From an uncultured Lachnospiraceae bacterium (GTDB lineage: Bacteria; Bacillota; Clostridia; Lachnospirales; Lachnospiraceae): a DNA stretch of 64,000 nucleotides. The stretch lies in assembly GCA_958428365.1 (NCBI GenBank), contig CAUAFT010000007.1:86008-150007 (forward strand), read 5' to 3'. The position numbers and the translations under genes were made by a program. Below the pieces are notes generated by a model. That model was not told the DNA's origin. It made no database searches and saw nothing but the letters and a program-made list of their open reading frames with translations. Shown piece by piece: positions 45,739 to 54,388 of the stretch; positions within the stretch are counted from its first letter, which is position 1; each line of letters starts with the position of its first letter.

Positions 45739-47139
45739 ATGACTATCACAAAAAGGGAAGTACAGCCGAGAGCACGGATATCCTACGATGAAATGGAAGC
45801 CTTTTTAGTCCTTCCTGCTCCAAAGAAGGGAGAGGAATATACCTTAGAGGAGATACTGGCGTTTCTGGAAGTGAATCAGATCCGTCATGGCATTGAGGAG
45901 GAGACGATCCGTAAAATGCTTCGGGAAAAACTTTATGGAAAAGAAGTCTGTATCGCTGTTGGGACTCCTGTGGTGGAAGGAAAAGACGGTCACTTTGACT
46001 ATCTTTTTAATCATAACTTCAGTAAAAAGCCGAAGATCAGACCCGACGGCAGTGTGGACTACTGGAGTATCAACACCATAGAGACGGTGGAAAAGGGTCA
46101 GGTGGTTGTGGTCTACAAGCCTCCGGTGGAGGGGGAAGACGGAATGACCGTAAAGGGAAAGCCCATCCCGGTGAAAAAGGCAAGGGCATTGTCACCCTTA
46201 AAGGGCAAGGGATTCACCAGGGAGGAGGACGGCGTTACCTATACGGCAAATATCGACGGTAAGATCGATCTGGAAAACGACAGGGTCATTATCTCTCCTC
46301 TCTATGAGATCTATGGCAATGCCGATCTGTCGGTGGGAAATATTAACTTTGTAGGGGACGTTCTGATCCATGGAAACGTATCCTCCGGCGTCTACATCAA
46401 GGCAACAGGGACGGTGACCGTAGACGGTGTTGTGGAGTCTGCGGACATCACAGCGGATCACGATATCATACTGCGAAGCGGCATGGTAGGAGGCAACCGG
46501 GCAAGGCTTACCACCAGGGGCAATCTCTTTGCCAAGTTCGTGGAATACACAAAGATCGAGGTGAAAGGGAAAATAGAGGCGGACGCTTTTGTGGGCTGTG
46601 ATATTACCTGCGGCGAGCGGATCATCCTCAATGGAAAGAAGAGCAAGATCGTAGGCGGCGAGGTCTACGCCGTTCAGGGGATCGAGGCTTCGGTGCTGGG
46701 AAGTCTGGGCGAGGTGAATACCCTTGTCAGAGTCGGCGTCAGAGAAGAGATCCTAAGGCGGATCAGTCTCATTGAGAAAAAGGTGGAAGTAATGCAGGAG
46801 AACCTCTTAAGGATCGAGGAGGGGCTTAAGAATTTTGATAAACTGGAACAGGAACGGGGCGTCAATTACAAAAATGATCCCCGCAGAGTAGAGCTTTTGC
46901 GGGTCAAGATCCAGGATACTGCTGCCATCGCCAGCGACCGGAATGAGCTGGAGGAGTTAAGGCAGGAGATCGAAGACGCCAAAGGGGCTTCCATTAAAGT
47001 AAAAAAAGAAGTCTATCCGGGGGTTGCCATAGCCATCGACGAGCTGAAGATCAATGTGATGGAAGAGCAGGAGCGGGTGGAATTTATAAAACGTGTGGAT
47101 AAGATCGTGATGGTGCGCCCGGAGGATGAGGATGTCTGA
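45739..47139 (+). CDS. FapA family (DUF342) protein
   Basis: This 466-residue protein has an N-terminal wedge-like domain, a right-handed beta-helix region with repeated strands (VVVVYKPPVEGEDGMTVKGK, then GNADLSVGNINFVGDVLIHGNV), and a C-terminal coiled coil (about 330-440). DUF342/FapA proteins are polymer-like or scaffold proteins of poorly understood role; one group is linked to single-cell behaviour and motility regulation. AGAGGTGG precedes the ATG. The gene lies alone between valS and folC and has its own terminator. Confidence 0.88.
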   Translation: MTITKREVQPRARISYDEMEAFLVLPAPKKGEEYTLEEILAFLEVNQIRHGIEEETIRKMLREKLYGKEVCIAVGTPVVEGKDGHFDYLFNHNFSKKPKIRPDGSVDYWSINTIETVEKGQVVVVYKPPVEGEDGMTVKGKPIPVKKARALSPLKGKGFTREEDGVTYTANIDGKIDLENDRVIISPLYEIYGNADLSVGNINFVGDVLIHGNVSSGVYIKATGTVTVDGVVESADITADHDIILRSGMVGGNRARLTTRGNLFAKFVEYTKIEVKGKIEADAFVGCDITCGERIILNGKKSKIVGGEVYAVQGIEASVLGSLGEVNTLVRVGVREEILRRISLIEKKVEVMQENLLRIEEGLKNFDKLEQERGVNYKNDPRRVELLRVKIQDTAAIASDRNELEELRQEIEDAKGASIKVKKEVYPGVAIAIDELKINVMEEQERVEFIKRVDKIVMVRPEDEDV

Positions 47140-47209
47140 TGGAGTCGATTCCTGCGATGAGTTTTCACGATGGAGGTATTGCAAAACCAAAGAAAGAAAT
47201 ATATGATAT

Positions 47210-47240
47210 AGGAAGTCTGTGAGACAGGCTTCCTGTTTTT
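47210..47240 (+). terminator. Intrinsic terminator after the FapA-family gene
   Basis: AGGAAGTCTGT (47210-47220) pairs with ACAGGCTTCCT (47224-47234) around GAG, then GTTTTT. Confidence 0.85.
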
Positions 47241-47292
47241 ATTTCATAGGAAATTCTGTTGGATTTCCTATATCAACAAACCCTCCGGGCAG
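47236..47292 (+). repeat. Intergenic palindromic repeat, copy F
   Basis: TTTCATAGGAAATTC and GGATTTCCTATAT form the palindrome, followed by AAACCCTCCGGGCAG. It starts in the T-run of the terminator and ends about 14 bases before the folC start, so part of it forms the folC leader. Confidence 0.75.
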
Positions 47293-47305
47293 AAAGGCAC
47301 AGAAG

Positions 47306-48607
47306 ATGGAAAAAACCTATGAAGAGGCGGTGGCATATCTTTATGACATGCCGAAGTTCACAAAAAAGAATGGATTGGAGCATACCAGAGAGGTCATAAG
47401 ACGTCTGGGAATCGCAGAAGAACAGTTTCGGATCATCCACGTTGCGGGCAGCAACGGTAAGGGCAGTGTCTGCAGCGCCATCCATCAGATCCTGGTGGAA
47501 AATGGAAAGCATACGGGAATGTTTATCTCTCCCCATCTTGTCAAAATGGAAGAGCGGTTCTGCATCGACAACGAGCCATGCAGCCGGCAGCAGTTTTTGG
47601 AGGCGTTCCACAAGGTGGGAGCAGTCGTGGAGCGGATGAGGGAGGAAGGAAAGGCGCATCCGACCTTTTTTGAGTACCTGTTTGCCATGGGAATGCTGAT
47701 CTTTTCTGAGGAAGAGGTGGAATATCTGGTGCTTGAGACGGGGCTGGGAGGCAGGCTGGACTGTACGAATATTTTTTCCCATCCCATTGCGACGGTCATC
47801 ACCTCCATCAGTCTGGAACACACGGAATATCTGGGAACTACCATTGCGCGGATCGCCGGGGAAAAAGCGGGGATCATTAAGGAGGGCGTGCCTGTGGTCT
47901 ATGACGCCTCGTCGCAGGAGGCGGCGGAGCAGATCGAAAGGAGAGCAGGAACTTGTCATGCCCCATGTTACGGGGTTTTTTCAAATTCATTAAAATTTCA
48001 TGAAATTCGTGGGAAATGTATTGATTTTTATTTTTGTTGTGACTATGATGGAGATACAAAAATTTCCATTCCCTTTACAGCGCCCTATCAGATGATGAAT
48101 ATGGCGCTTGCCTATCGGACCATGAGACTCTTAGAACCGGTGACCGGAATCGGCAAAGAAGCGGTCTTAAAAGGAATTGCAGATACGAAGTGGCAGGGCA
48201 GGATGCAGGAGGTCCGGGAAGAGATCTACCTGGACGGAGCCCACAACGTTGCGGGAATCCGGGCATTTCTGGACGCGGTAACGTTGATGAGACCGGAAAA
48301 GCCCCTGCTTTTATTTTCCATGGTAAGGGATAAGGATTATGAAGAAGCGATCCGGCTTTTAGCAGAGGGGGCGGACTGGGAAGAGATTTTTGTGACGGAG
48401 ATTCCCGATGAGAGGGGAATAACTCCGGAAGAGCTGGCGGAGGTTTTTGCCCGTTTTGGACGCAGGGCGGTTCCGGTGGGCGACTGCCGGGAAGCGTATT
48501 TTACAGCAGTGGCGAGGAAACAGCGCGGACAGGTTCTATTCTGTACGGGTTCACTATATTTTATGGGAGAGTTGTTAGATATCATAGGAGGTAAGAGACA
48601 TGATTGA
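47306..48607 (+). CDS. folC: Bifunctional folylpolyglutamate synthase/dihydrofolate synthase
   Basis: This 433-residue Mur-ligase-family enzyme has the ATP loop HVAGSNGKGSVCS (about residues 46-58), the ETGLGGRLDCTN motif, the VITSISLEHTEYLG motif and DGAHNVAG in the C-terminal domain, all of which are FolC hallmarks. It adds glutamate to dihydropteroate or folates in the cytoplasm. ATG at 47306 has AAAGG nearby; the open frame extends to 47219 through the repeat. It overlaps the 47-residue gene by 8 bases and begins an apparent operon reaching the sigma-F genes. Confidence 0.95.
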   Translation: MEKTYEEAVAYLYDMPKFTKKNGLEHTREVIRRLGIAEEQFRIIHVAGSNGKGSVCSAIHQILVENGKHTGMFISPHLVKMEERFCIDNEPCSRQQFLEAFHKVGAVVERMREEGKAHPTFFEYLFAMGMLIFSEEEVEYLVLETGLGGRLDCTNIFSHPIATVITSISLEHTEYLGTTIARIAGEKAGIIKEGVPVVYDASSQEAAEQIERRAGTCHAPCYGVFSNSLKFHEIRGKCIDFYFCCDYDGDTKISIPFTAPYQMMNMALAYRTMRLLEPVTGIGKEAVLKGIADTKWQGRMQEVREEIYLDGAHNVAGIRAFLDAVTLMRPEKPLLLFSMVRDKDYEEAIRLLAEGADWEEIFVTEIPDERGITPEELAEVFARFGRRAVPVGDCREAYFTAVARKQRGQVLFCTGSLYFMGELLDIIGGKRHD

Positions 48608-48743
48608 TTTTGAAGAAGAGTTAAAGAAGTTCCAGCCCAGCCTGGAAGTGGAAGAAGCGGAGGAAGCGATCTATAATCAGGATCTGACGGATATGACAGA
48701 CATTTTGAAGGAAATGCTCAAAGATATGAAAGGAACAGTATAA
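48600..48743 (+). CDS. 47-residue acidic protein between folC and the TPR gene
   Basis: ATG at 48600 sits 6 bases after an excellent AGGAGGTAAG ribosome site, overlaps the folC stop by 8 bases and shares one base with the next start (TAATG). The protein is highly acidic and helical (FEEELKKF, EVEEAEEAIYNQ, DILKEMLKDM). It is almost certainly translated. I do not recognise a family. Confidence 0.78.
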   Translation: MIDFEEELKKFQPSLEVEEAEEAIYNQDLTDMTDILKEMLKDMKGTV

Positions 48744-50179
48744 TGGAGTGCTATCACTGTGGAGCGTCCCTTGGCAGAGAGGATTTTTGTCCCGGCTGCG
48801 GAGTGGATGTCAAAGTATATAAGAAAATTATGCAGACTTCCAATGCCTATTACAATCAGGCGTTGGCGAGAGCGGGCGTCCGGGATCTATCCGGGGCGGC
48901 GGACAGTCTGAAAAAGAGTCTGCGTTTTAATAAGAAGAACATACCTGCGAGAAACCTGCTGGGACTGGTCTACTATGAGATGGGAGAGATGGTCTCGGCT
49001 TTGCGGGAATGGGTCATCAGTAAGAATTTTCAGCCGGAGAACAACATTGCCGGGGAATATCTGGATGAGATCCAGCAGAACAAGGCGCGTTTGGAGTCCA
49101 TCAACCAGACCATCAAAAAATATAATCAGGCATTGCTCTATTGCAGGCAGGACAGCAAAGACATGGCAGTGATCCAGTTGAAGAAGGTTCTCTCCATGAA
49201 TCCGAAGATGGTGAAGGGGCATCAGCTTTTGGGTCTGCTCTATCTGGAGGAAGGCAATCCTGAGCAGGCGGAAAAGGCGCTGGAGAATGCCAGAAAGATC
49301 GACGAGGGCAATACCACCACCCTTCGGTATCTCAAGGAGTTGGAGGGCAGAGGTCATTCGGCGGGCAGGGAGAAGGAGAAAAAGACGGTCTCCTACCAGA
49401 GCGGCAATGACACCATCATCCGCCCAACCTCTACTTTCCGGGAGAGCAGTACGGGCTCCACGATCTTAAATATCGCCATTGGGTTGATCGTTGGCGTGTT
49501 GATCACCTGTTTCCTGGTGGTGCCGGGAGTACGGCAGAGCGCAAAATCCGATGCTAAGAATGAGGTGTTGGAGGCAAATGATTCTCTCTCCACGAAAAAT
49601 CAGGAGATCAAGACCTTAGAAGCGAAGGTGGAAGAACTGGAAAAACAGATCTCTGATGAGAAGGACAGCGCCAACAGCGCAGACGGCAAGGTGGCTACTT
49701 ACCAGCAGCTCTTATCAGCCTATGCCGCATATCGCGACGGGGATGTGACCACGGCGGGAGATGCATTGGCGAACGTCAACTCGGAATATCTCGATGAGGA
49801 GTACAAGGCGATCTATGATACCGTAAATGCGGAAGTCAACAGCGAATATCTCTCTTCCCTGTACTCCGAAGCATATCAGAACTATAACAGTCTGAACTAT
49901 GCGGAGGCCATTGTGGGATTCGAGAAGATCGTGGAGATGGACGAGAGTTACCGCGACGGATATGCCATTTATTACCTGGCGCAGTCCTATCGGAAGAACA
50001 ATGACTTAGACAGTGCGATCCCTTATTATCAGAAGGTGGTGGAATTGTATCCGAATACAGAGCGGGCGGCAACGGCGCAGCAGTATCTGGATGAGTATGG
50101 AGCTGCACAGCCGGAGGAAGGAACCGGGGAAGAGGATACCACCGGAACGGACAATGCAGATGAGGGAACAAACCAGTAA
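48743..50179 (+). CDS. Zinc-ribbon/TPR membrane protein
   Basis: This 478-residue protein has an N-terminal zinc ribbon with two CxxC pairs (CYHCG near 3-7 and CPGCG near 17-21). Cytoplasmic TPR repeats follow (about 28-200), then a helix (about 243-265), an outer coiled coil (about 275-315) and more TPR-like repeats (about 320-455), ending in an acidic tail. It looks like a scaffold reaching across the membrane. It is co-transcribed with folC and sits before the sigma-F operon, so a sporulation or envelope role is possible but unproven. Confidence 0.78.
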   Translation: MECYHCGASLGREDFCPGCGVDVKVYKKIMQTSNAYYNQALARAGVRDLSGAADSLKKSLRFNKKNIPARNLLGLVYYEMGEMVSALREWVISKNFQPENNIAGEYLDEIQQNKARLESINQTIKKYNQALLYCRQDSKDMAVIQLKKVLSMNPKMVKGHQLLGLLYLEEGNPEQAEKALENARKIDEGNTTTLRYLKELEGRGHSAGREKEKKTVSYQSGNDTIIRPTSTFRESSTGSTILNIAIGLIVGVLITCFLVVPGVRQSAKSDAKNEVLEANDSLSTKNQEIKTLEAKVEELEKQISDEKDSANSADGKVATYQQLLSAYAAYRDGDVTTAGDALANVNSEYLDEEYKAIYDTVNAEVNSEYLSSLYSEAYQNYNSLNYAEAIVGFEKIVEMDESYRDGYAIYYLAQSYRKNNDLDSAIPYYQKVVELYPNTERAATAQQYLDEYGAAQPEEGTGEEDTTGTDNADEGTNQ

Positions 50180-50201
50180 AAAAATGAGACAGAGATTACA
50201 A

Positions 50202-50232
50202 AAGACATCAGCGTATGCTGGTGTCTTTTTTT
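50202..50232 (+). terminator. Hairpin with T-run between the TPR gene and spoIIAA
   Basis: AAGACATCAGC (50202-50212) pairs with GCTGGTGTCTT (50217-50227), followed by T7. It lies only about 18 bases before the spoIIAA start, leaving no room for a promoter between them. It could be a partial terminator or attenuator inside the operon. Confidence 0.75.
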
Positions 50233-50249
50233 GACAGAGAGGATGGATT

Positions 50250-50573
50250 ATGATTTTTCAATATGAATTAAAGGACAACAGTCTGCGGATCATGGTGCCG
50301 AGGGAGCTGGATCATCACAGTTCCCTGGATCTGCGGACCCAGACGGATATGCTGCTTCGGACCTATCCTGTGAAGAATCTGGTGTTTGATTTTCAGAATA
50401 CGGAGTTCATGGACAGTTCGGGTATCGGCATGATGATCGGACGGTGTAAGAGTATGGATTTTACCGGGGGAGAGGTAATGGCAGAACATATGAATGAACG
50501 GATCCAGAAGATTTTTTTGCTGTCGGGACTTCATAAGATCATAAAAATTGAGGAAGGCGGAAAAGAAGAATGA
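50250..50573 (+). CDS. spoIIAA: Anti-sigma-F factor antagonist
   Basis: This 107-residue STAS-domain protein has the phosphorylation motif FMDSSGIGMMIG, where Ser57 corresponds to the Ser phosphorylated by SpoIIAB. Dephosphorylated SpoIIAA frees sigma F in the forespore. GAGAGGATGG lies upstream of the start. It overlaps spoIIAB by 4 bases, typical of this operon. Confidence 0.97.
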   Translation: MIFQYELKDNSLRIMVPRELDHHSSLDLRTQTDMLLRTYPVKNLVFDFQNTEFMDSSGIGMMIGRCKSMDFTGGEVMAEHMNERIQKIFLLSGLHKIIKIEEGGKEE

Positions 50574-51001
50574 GAAAAAATGAGATGCATATGACTTTTT
50601 TGGCGGATTCGGTCAATGAAAGCCTGGCAAGGGTTGCCGTGGCGGCCTTTGCGGCGGAGCTCAATCCCACCATGGAGGAGATCGAGGATATCCGTACTTC
50701 CGTCTCAGAGGCAGTGACCAACGCTATCATTCACGGCTACGAGGAAACAGGAGGGATGGTGGAACTTCACTGTGTACTGTTGGACAGGCTGATACATATC
50801 GAGGTAAAGGATGCGGGGAAGGGAATCCCGGACATTGAGCAGGCGAAGAAACCATTTTACACTACGAAGCCGGAGGAGGAGCGTTCCGGCATGGGATTTG
50901 CCTTTATGGAAGCCTTTATGGACAGGGTGAAGGTGGAGTCGGAGGTTGGCTTTGGCACCAGGGTGATTTTAGAGAAGGAGATAGGGACAGGGGATGAATG
51001 A
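50570..51001 (+). CDS. spoIIAB: Anti-sigma-F factor and SpoIIAA kinase
   Basis: This 143-residue GHKL-fold serine kinase has Glu47/Asn51 in the N-box (EAVTNAI), DAGKG (81-85) and ERSGMGF (104-110). It binds sigma F with ATP and phosphorylates SpoIIAA. It overlaps sigF by 8 bases. Confidence 0.97.
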   Translation: MRKNEMHMTFLADSVNESLARVAVAAFAAELNPTMEEIEDIRTSVSEAVTNAIIHGYEETGGMVELHCVLLDRLIHIEVKDAGKGIPDIEQAKKPFYTTKPEEERSGMGFAFMEAFMDRVKVESEVGFGTRVILEKEIGTGDE

Positions 51002-51755
51002 TTTTCAGGAAAGGCTTGCCAAGGCACATGCGGGAGATGAAAAGGCCAGGGAAGAGCTGATCTTGGAAAACAGACCGCTGGTCTATGCGGTGGTAAAGAG
51101 GTTTGAATACCGGGGATACGACAGGGAGGAGTTGTGTCAGATCGGAATGATCGGGCTGATGAAAGCCATCGACCGGTTTGACACGAAATATGAGGTGGCA
51201 TTTTCCACCTACGCCGTGCCGCTGATCACAGGAGAATTAAAACGTTTTTTTCGGGACAATTCCATGATGAAGGTGTCCAGAGGACTGAAGGAACAGGGCT
51301 ATCACATTGCAAAAGCCAGGGAGAAGATCGAGCAGGAGCAGGGAAGGGACGCCACCATCGAAGAGATCGCCAGGGCGACGGGGCTTCGGGTGGATGAGAT
51401 CATCACAGCCACCGAGGCAAACCGGGAGGTATCCTCCTTGTCTCAGAGTATTTATGAGAAGGATGGAAGCGAGATCTCTTTGGAGGAACAGATCTCCGCG
51501 AAGGGAGGCGCCGTGCCTGCCGGTAGCGGTCAGACGGAGGATGGGGATTATGAAAAAGAGTTCGTGGTCAATAAGATGCTGGTGGAACAATTATTGGAGG
51601 AATTGGGAGAAAAGGAGAGAAAGCTGCTGATTCTGCGCTATTTTGAGGAAAAGACCCAGACCCAGGCGGCAAAGGAGCTGGGGGTCAGCCAGGTGCAGGT
51701 GTCCCGTATGGAAAAAAAGATCCTCTTAGGGCTTCGTAAAAAAGTAAGCGATTAA
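50994..51755 (+). CDS. sigF: Sporulation sigma factor F
   Basis: This 253-residue sigma-70-family factor has region 2 (ELCQIGMIGLMKAIDRFDTKY and FSTYAVPLITGELKRFFRD) and a region 4 helix-turn-helix (TQTQAAKELGVSQVQVSRMEKK). It drives early forespore genes. The gene order spoIIAA-spoIIAB-sigF fixes its identity. dacF, which precedes these genes in Bacillus, is absent. Confidence 0.96.
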   Translation: MNDFQERLAKAHAGDEKAREELILENRPLVYAVVKRFEYRGYDREELCQIGMIGLMKAIDRFDTKYEVAFSTYAVPLITGELKRFFRDNSMMKVSRGLKEQGYHIAKAREKIEQEQGRDATIEEIARATGLRVDEIITATEANREVSSLSQSIYEKDGSEISLEEQISAKGGAVPAGSGQTEDGDYEKEFVVNKMLVEQLLEELGEKERKLLILRYFEEKTQTQAAKELGVSQVQVSRMEKKILLGLRKKVSD

Positions 51756-51888
51756 AAAAGACTAAAGAAAAAGGATCCTAAAACCGATAACATAAGTAAA
51801 TGATCCGATAATGATGATTTATCATTAATGATGGACAAGTATGGACTGATTATGGATTTTGGAAAAGAGAATGTACGAGGTGAGCAGC

Positions 51889-52935
51889 ATGAGCAATACG
51901 GTATCTTTATTGGGACAGAGTCGGACAGACATGTCAGAGAGGATCCCTTTCGGAGAAAATCAGGCGGAGCAGACGGAGGAAGCAAAAGGAAAAGAAAAGG
52001 AGCAGGGAAGTGTTTTTGCGGGAGATCTGAATCTCTGTGAGGATCCAATAGCCCAGAAGCGCAGGGAAGCTCAGGAAAAGGCGATGCAGATGATCCAGGA
52101 TGCCTGGGAGAGCGACCGGGCTGTGGAGGAGAATCTCCAGGAATACCGGGATCACTATGAGGAGATGAAGAAGCTGTGCAAAGAGGCGGCCGACGAGGTG
52201 GATGCGATCGAGCAGAAGAAGCAGGAGATTCAGGAGGCATATGGTGTGGAACCTGATTCCCAGGAGCAGAAGGATCTGGAGCTTCTCTGTAAAAGAGCGG
52301 ATTATATGGCGGGAGATTTTGATTCCGCCCTTACCAAAGAGGAGTGGGAGCGCTGTGCCCAGCTGGAAAAGGAGGGCTTAAGCGATTACCAGCAGTATGG
52401 TCTGGAGCTGCATAAGCGAGCCGCTTATTTTAAGAGTGAGATGGCAGAGGCACAAAAGCAGATGAAAGGGGATCAGGAGAGTATCCGCGGAATCCAATTG
52501 GAGCGTCTGAAATATCATACCATGACAGATGCCAGGAAGGATGCGGATGAAGTCTTAGAGAGCGCAGGTAAGGAAATCATCGGTATGCTTGTGGACGAGG
52601 TAAAGGATAATGTCGACGAGGCGAAAGAGGAAGCAGAGGAAAAGGCGGAGAAGGCGAAAGAGGAGAAAAAAGAAGAGGAAGAACAGCTGGACGAAGTAAA
52701 GCTGAAACGTGCAAGACAGGAAGCCATGATCCTGGGAACGAAGGAGGCGGTGGAGGAAGCCAGGGCGCAGGAAAGAAAGAGCAAAGCGCCGGATGTCGAT
52801 CCAAACGACCTGGCGGAAATTGCTGACTCTTACCGTCATACAGGCGATGTACAGCAGAGCCTGGAAGATCTGAAATATGAGATGAAGCTGCTGGATGCGG
52901 ATCTGAAGGGGATCCAGGTGGATGAAACGTTATAA
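51889..52935 (+). CDS. Coiled-coil protein of unknown function downstream of sigF
   Basis: This ~348-residue, very charged protein is predicted to be mostly helical, with long coiled-coil stretches and a Lys/Glu-rich block at about 235-275. It has no signal peptide or helix in the membrane. I chose ATG 51889, four bases after GAGGTGAG; ATG 51871 and TTG 51859 are alternatives. I do not recognise the family. It sits 133 bases after sigF and ends with its own terminator, so it may be co-transcribed with the sigma-F operon. Confidence 0.7.
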   Translation: MSNTVSLLGQSRTDMSERIPFGENQAEQTEEAKGKEKEQGSVFAGDLNLCEDPIAQKRREAQEKAMQMIQDAWESDRAVEENLQEYRDHYEEMKKLCKEAADEVDAIEQKKQEIQEAYGVEPDSQEQKDLELLCKRADYMAGDFDSALTKEEWERCAQLEKEGLSDYQQYGLELHKRAAYFKSEMAEAQKQMKGDQESIRGIQLERLKYHTMTDARKDADEVLESAGKEIIGMLVDEVKDNVDEAKEEAEEKAEKAKEEKKEEEEQLDEVKLKRARQEAMILGTKEAVEEARAQERKSKAPDVDPNDLAEIADSYRHTGDVQQSLEDLKYEMKLLDADLKGIQVDETL

Positions 52936-52956
52936 AATGAGTTTGTGAAAAGCAGG

Positions 52957-52986
52957 AAGGACTGTCTCTTAGGACAGTCCTTTTTT
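52957..52986 (+). terminator. Intrinsic terminator after the coiled-coil gene
   Basis: AAGGACTGTC (52957-52966) pairs with GACAGTCCTT (52973-52982), followed by T6. A degenerate copy of the palindromic repeat (GATAGGAAAGTTCC) starts right at its T-run. The rest of the gap to 53200 is A/T-rich with nothing I can name. Confidence 0.85.
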
Positions 52987-53210
52987 GATAGGAAAGTTCC
53001 TGTGAGATAAAATAGGTATGTGTTTTTTGCATGGTCTGGAAGAAAATATTATTTGTGGAAAAGAAGAACAAGTTTTCCAGAAAAACCCTGCATGGTATTG
53101 GAACAACCACAAGCCAGAAGAAAAATGGAGTGGAAAAACTGGTGAAAAAGGACGTAAAATCGTTAAAATACTTGTAATTTTATAAAAAAAGTATTAAAAT
53201 TACATGAAGT

Positions 53211-53249
53211 GATTGGTCATACCAATCGAAACATATAATACAATATAAT
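53211..53249 (+). promoter_or_regulatory. Promoter and operator-like palindrome for the 352-residue membrane protein
   Basis: GATTGGT-CAT-ACCAATC (53211-53227) is a perfect 7-bp inverted repeat. TTGGTC (53213-53218) lies in it, and TATAAT occurs at 53234-53239 (15-base spacer) and 53244-53249. A regulator bound to the palindrome would contact the -35. Confidence 0.6.
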
Positions 53250-53274
53250 AGAAACATAAGGAGGAGAATGTGTT

Positions 53275-54333
53275 ATGTTGTTTAACCTCTATGGCGATAA
53301 CGCCATGTGGCAGTTACTTGGATGGGTCCTTGTATTTGCCGGATTAGTAATCTGTAACGAGATTGCCCGTCGTTCCAAGGCGGGTGGAATATTCTTTTTC
53401 CTGATTCTGCCTTTAGCGCTGACAGTTTACTTCATTGCAATCGCAGTGGGAGCAGCAAACGGAGCAGAATGGGCACTGAATAACCAGACTCATAAGTACA
53501 TGAACGGATGGTTCCACTATGCGAAACTGTACGCTGCAACAGCAGGATGTATCGGTTTCATGATGCTCAAGTACAAATGGGGTATTGGTAAAAAAGAATG
53601 GTTCAAACCTTTCCCATTCATTATCGTAGCAATCAACATCCTGATCGCTGTTGGTTCTGACTTTGAATCTGCAATCAGAGGTGCGCAGGCATTTGCTGAG
53701 ACAGGATCCAGATACTGGTTATCCAACGAGGGCGTATGGCTCTACGGCGGATGGTGGAACTGGGTAAATGGTATTGCAGGTCTGATCAACATCTTCTGTA
53801 TGACAGGATGGTGGGGAATCTACACATCCAAGAAGAAAGACGATATGTTATGGCCGGATATGACATGGCAGTTCATCTTAGCATATGATGTTTGGAACTT
53901 CACTTATACATACCTGAACCTTCCTACACATTCATGGTACTGCGGTGTTGCATTATTACTGGCACCTACCTTTGCAGCAGCGTTCTGGAACAAAGGTGGC
54001 TGGATTCAGAACCGTGCAAACACACTGGCAACCTGGTGTATGTTCGCACAGGTATTCCCGTTATTCCAGGTAAGCGGAAGATTCTCTGTACTCCCATCTC
54101 TCTATGGTGATGGCTGGACAGACGGATTATCACTGTCAACTGCGGCTCAGCCAACCTTCGCTGATCCTACAGCACAGGGTGTAATGGCAATTCTTGCAGT
54201 TGTAGTTAACGTAGTGGTATTGACAGTTATTATCAAACGTTCTATCGAGCAGAAGAAGAACCCATACAAGAACGAGATCTTTACAGACCAGAAGGATTTC
54301 CAGATTGCTATGGCAAGAGCAGAAGAACAGTAA
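53275..54333 (+). CDS. Polytopic membrane protein of unknown function (DUF5692-like)
   Basis: This 352-residue protein has about eight hydrophobic helices with many Trp, Tyr and Gly residues (VWLYGGWWNWVNG, GWWGIY, YDVWNFTYTYLNLPTHSWYC). I recall such proteins as DUF5692, but cannot verify that here. AGGAGG precedes the start. Codon use is the highly biased type seen only in the glycerol operon, so expression is probably high. It is flanked by terminators and has its own operator-bearing promoter. No function is known to me; it may be a transporter or sensor. Confidence 0.72.
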   Translation: MLFNLYGDNAMWQLLGWVLVFAGLVICNEIARRSKAGGIFFFLILPLALTVYFIAIAVGAANGAEWALNNQTHKYMNGWFHYAKLYAATAGCIGFMMLKYKWGIGKKEWFKPFPFIIVAINILIAVGSDFESAIRGAQAFAETGSRYWLSNEGVWLYGGWWNWVNGIAGLINIFCMTGWWGIYTSKKKDDMLWPDMTWQFILAYDVWNFTYTYLNLPTHSWYCGVALLLAPTFAAAFWNKGGWIQNRANTLATWCMFAQVFPLFQVSGRFSVLPSLYGDGWTDGLSLSTAAQPTFADPTAQGVMAILAVVVNVVVLTVIIKRSIEQKKNPYKNEIFTDQKDFQIAMARAEEQ

Positions 54334-54353
54334 GAACCCTTACTCCTATGAAA

Positions 54354-54388
54354 AAGTCACAGAGCTTGAAAAAGCCTGTGGCTTTTTT
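54354..54388 (+). terminator. Intrinsic terminator after the 352-residue membrane protein
   Basis: AAGTCACAG (54354-54362) pairs with CTGTGGCTT (54376-54384), followed by T6. Confidence 0.85.

Noticed and set aside
47139..47222. 27-codon frame starting at ATG 47139 overlapping the FapA-family stop
   Set aside because: The start is coupled by TGATG, but the frame runs into the terminator stem, is very short and shows no recognisable protein pattern.
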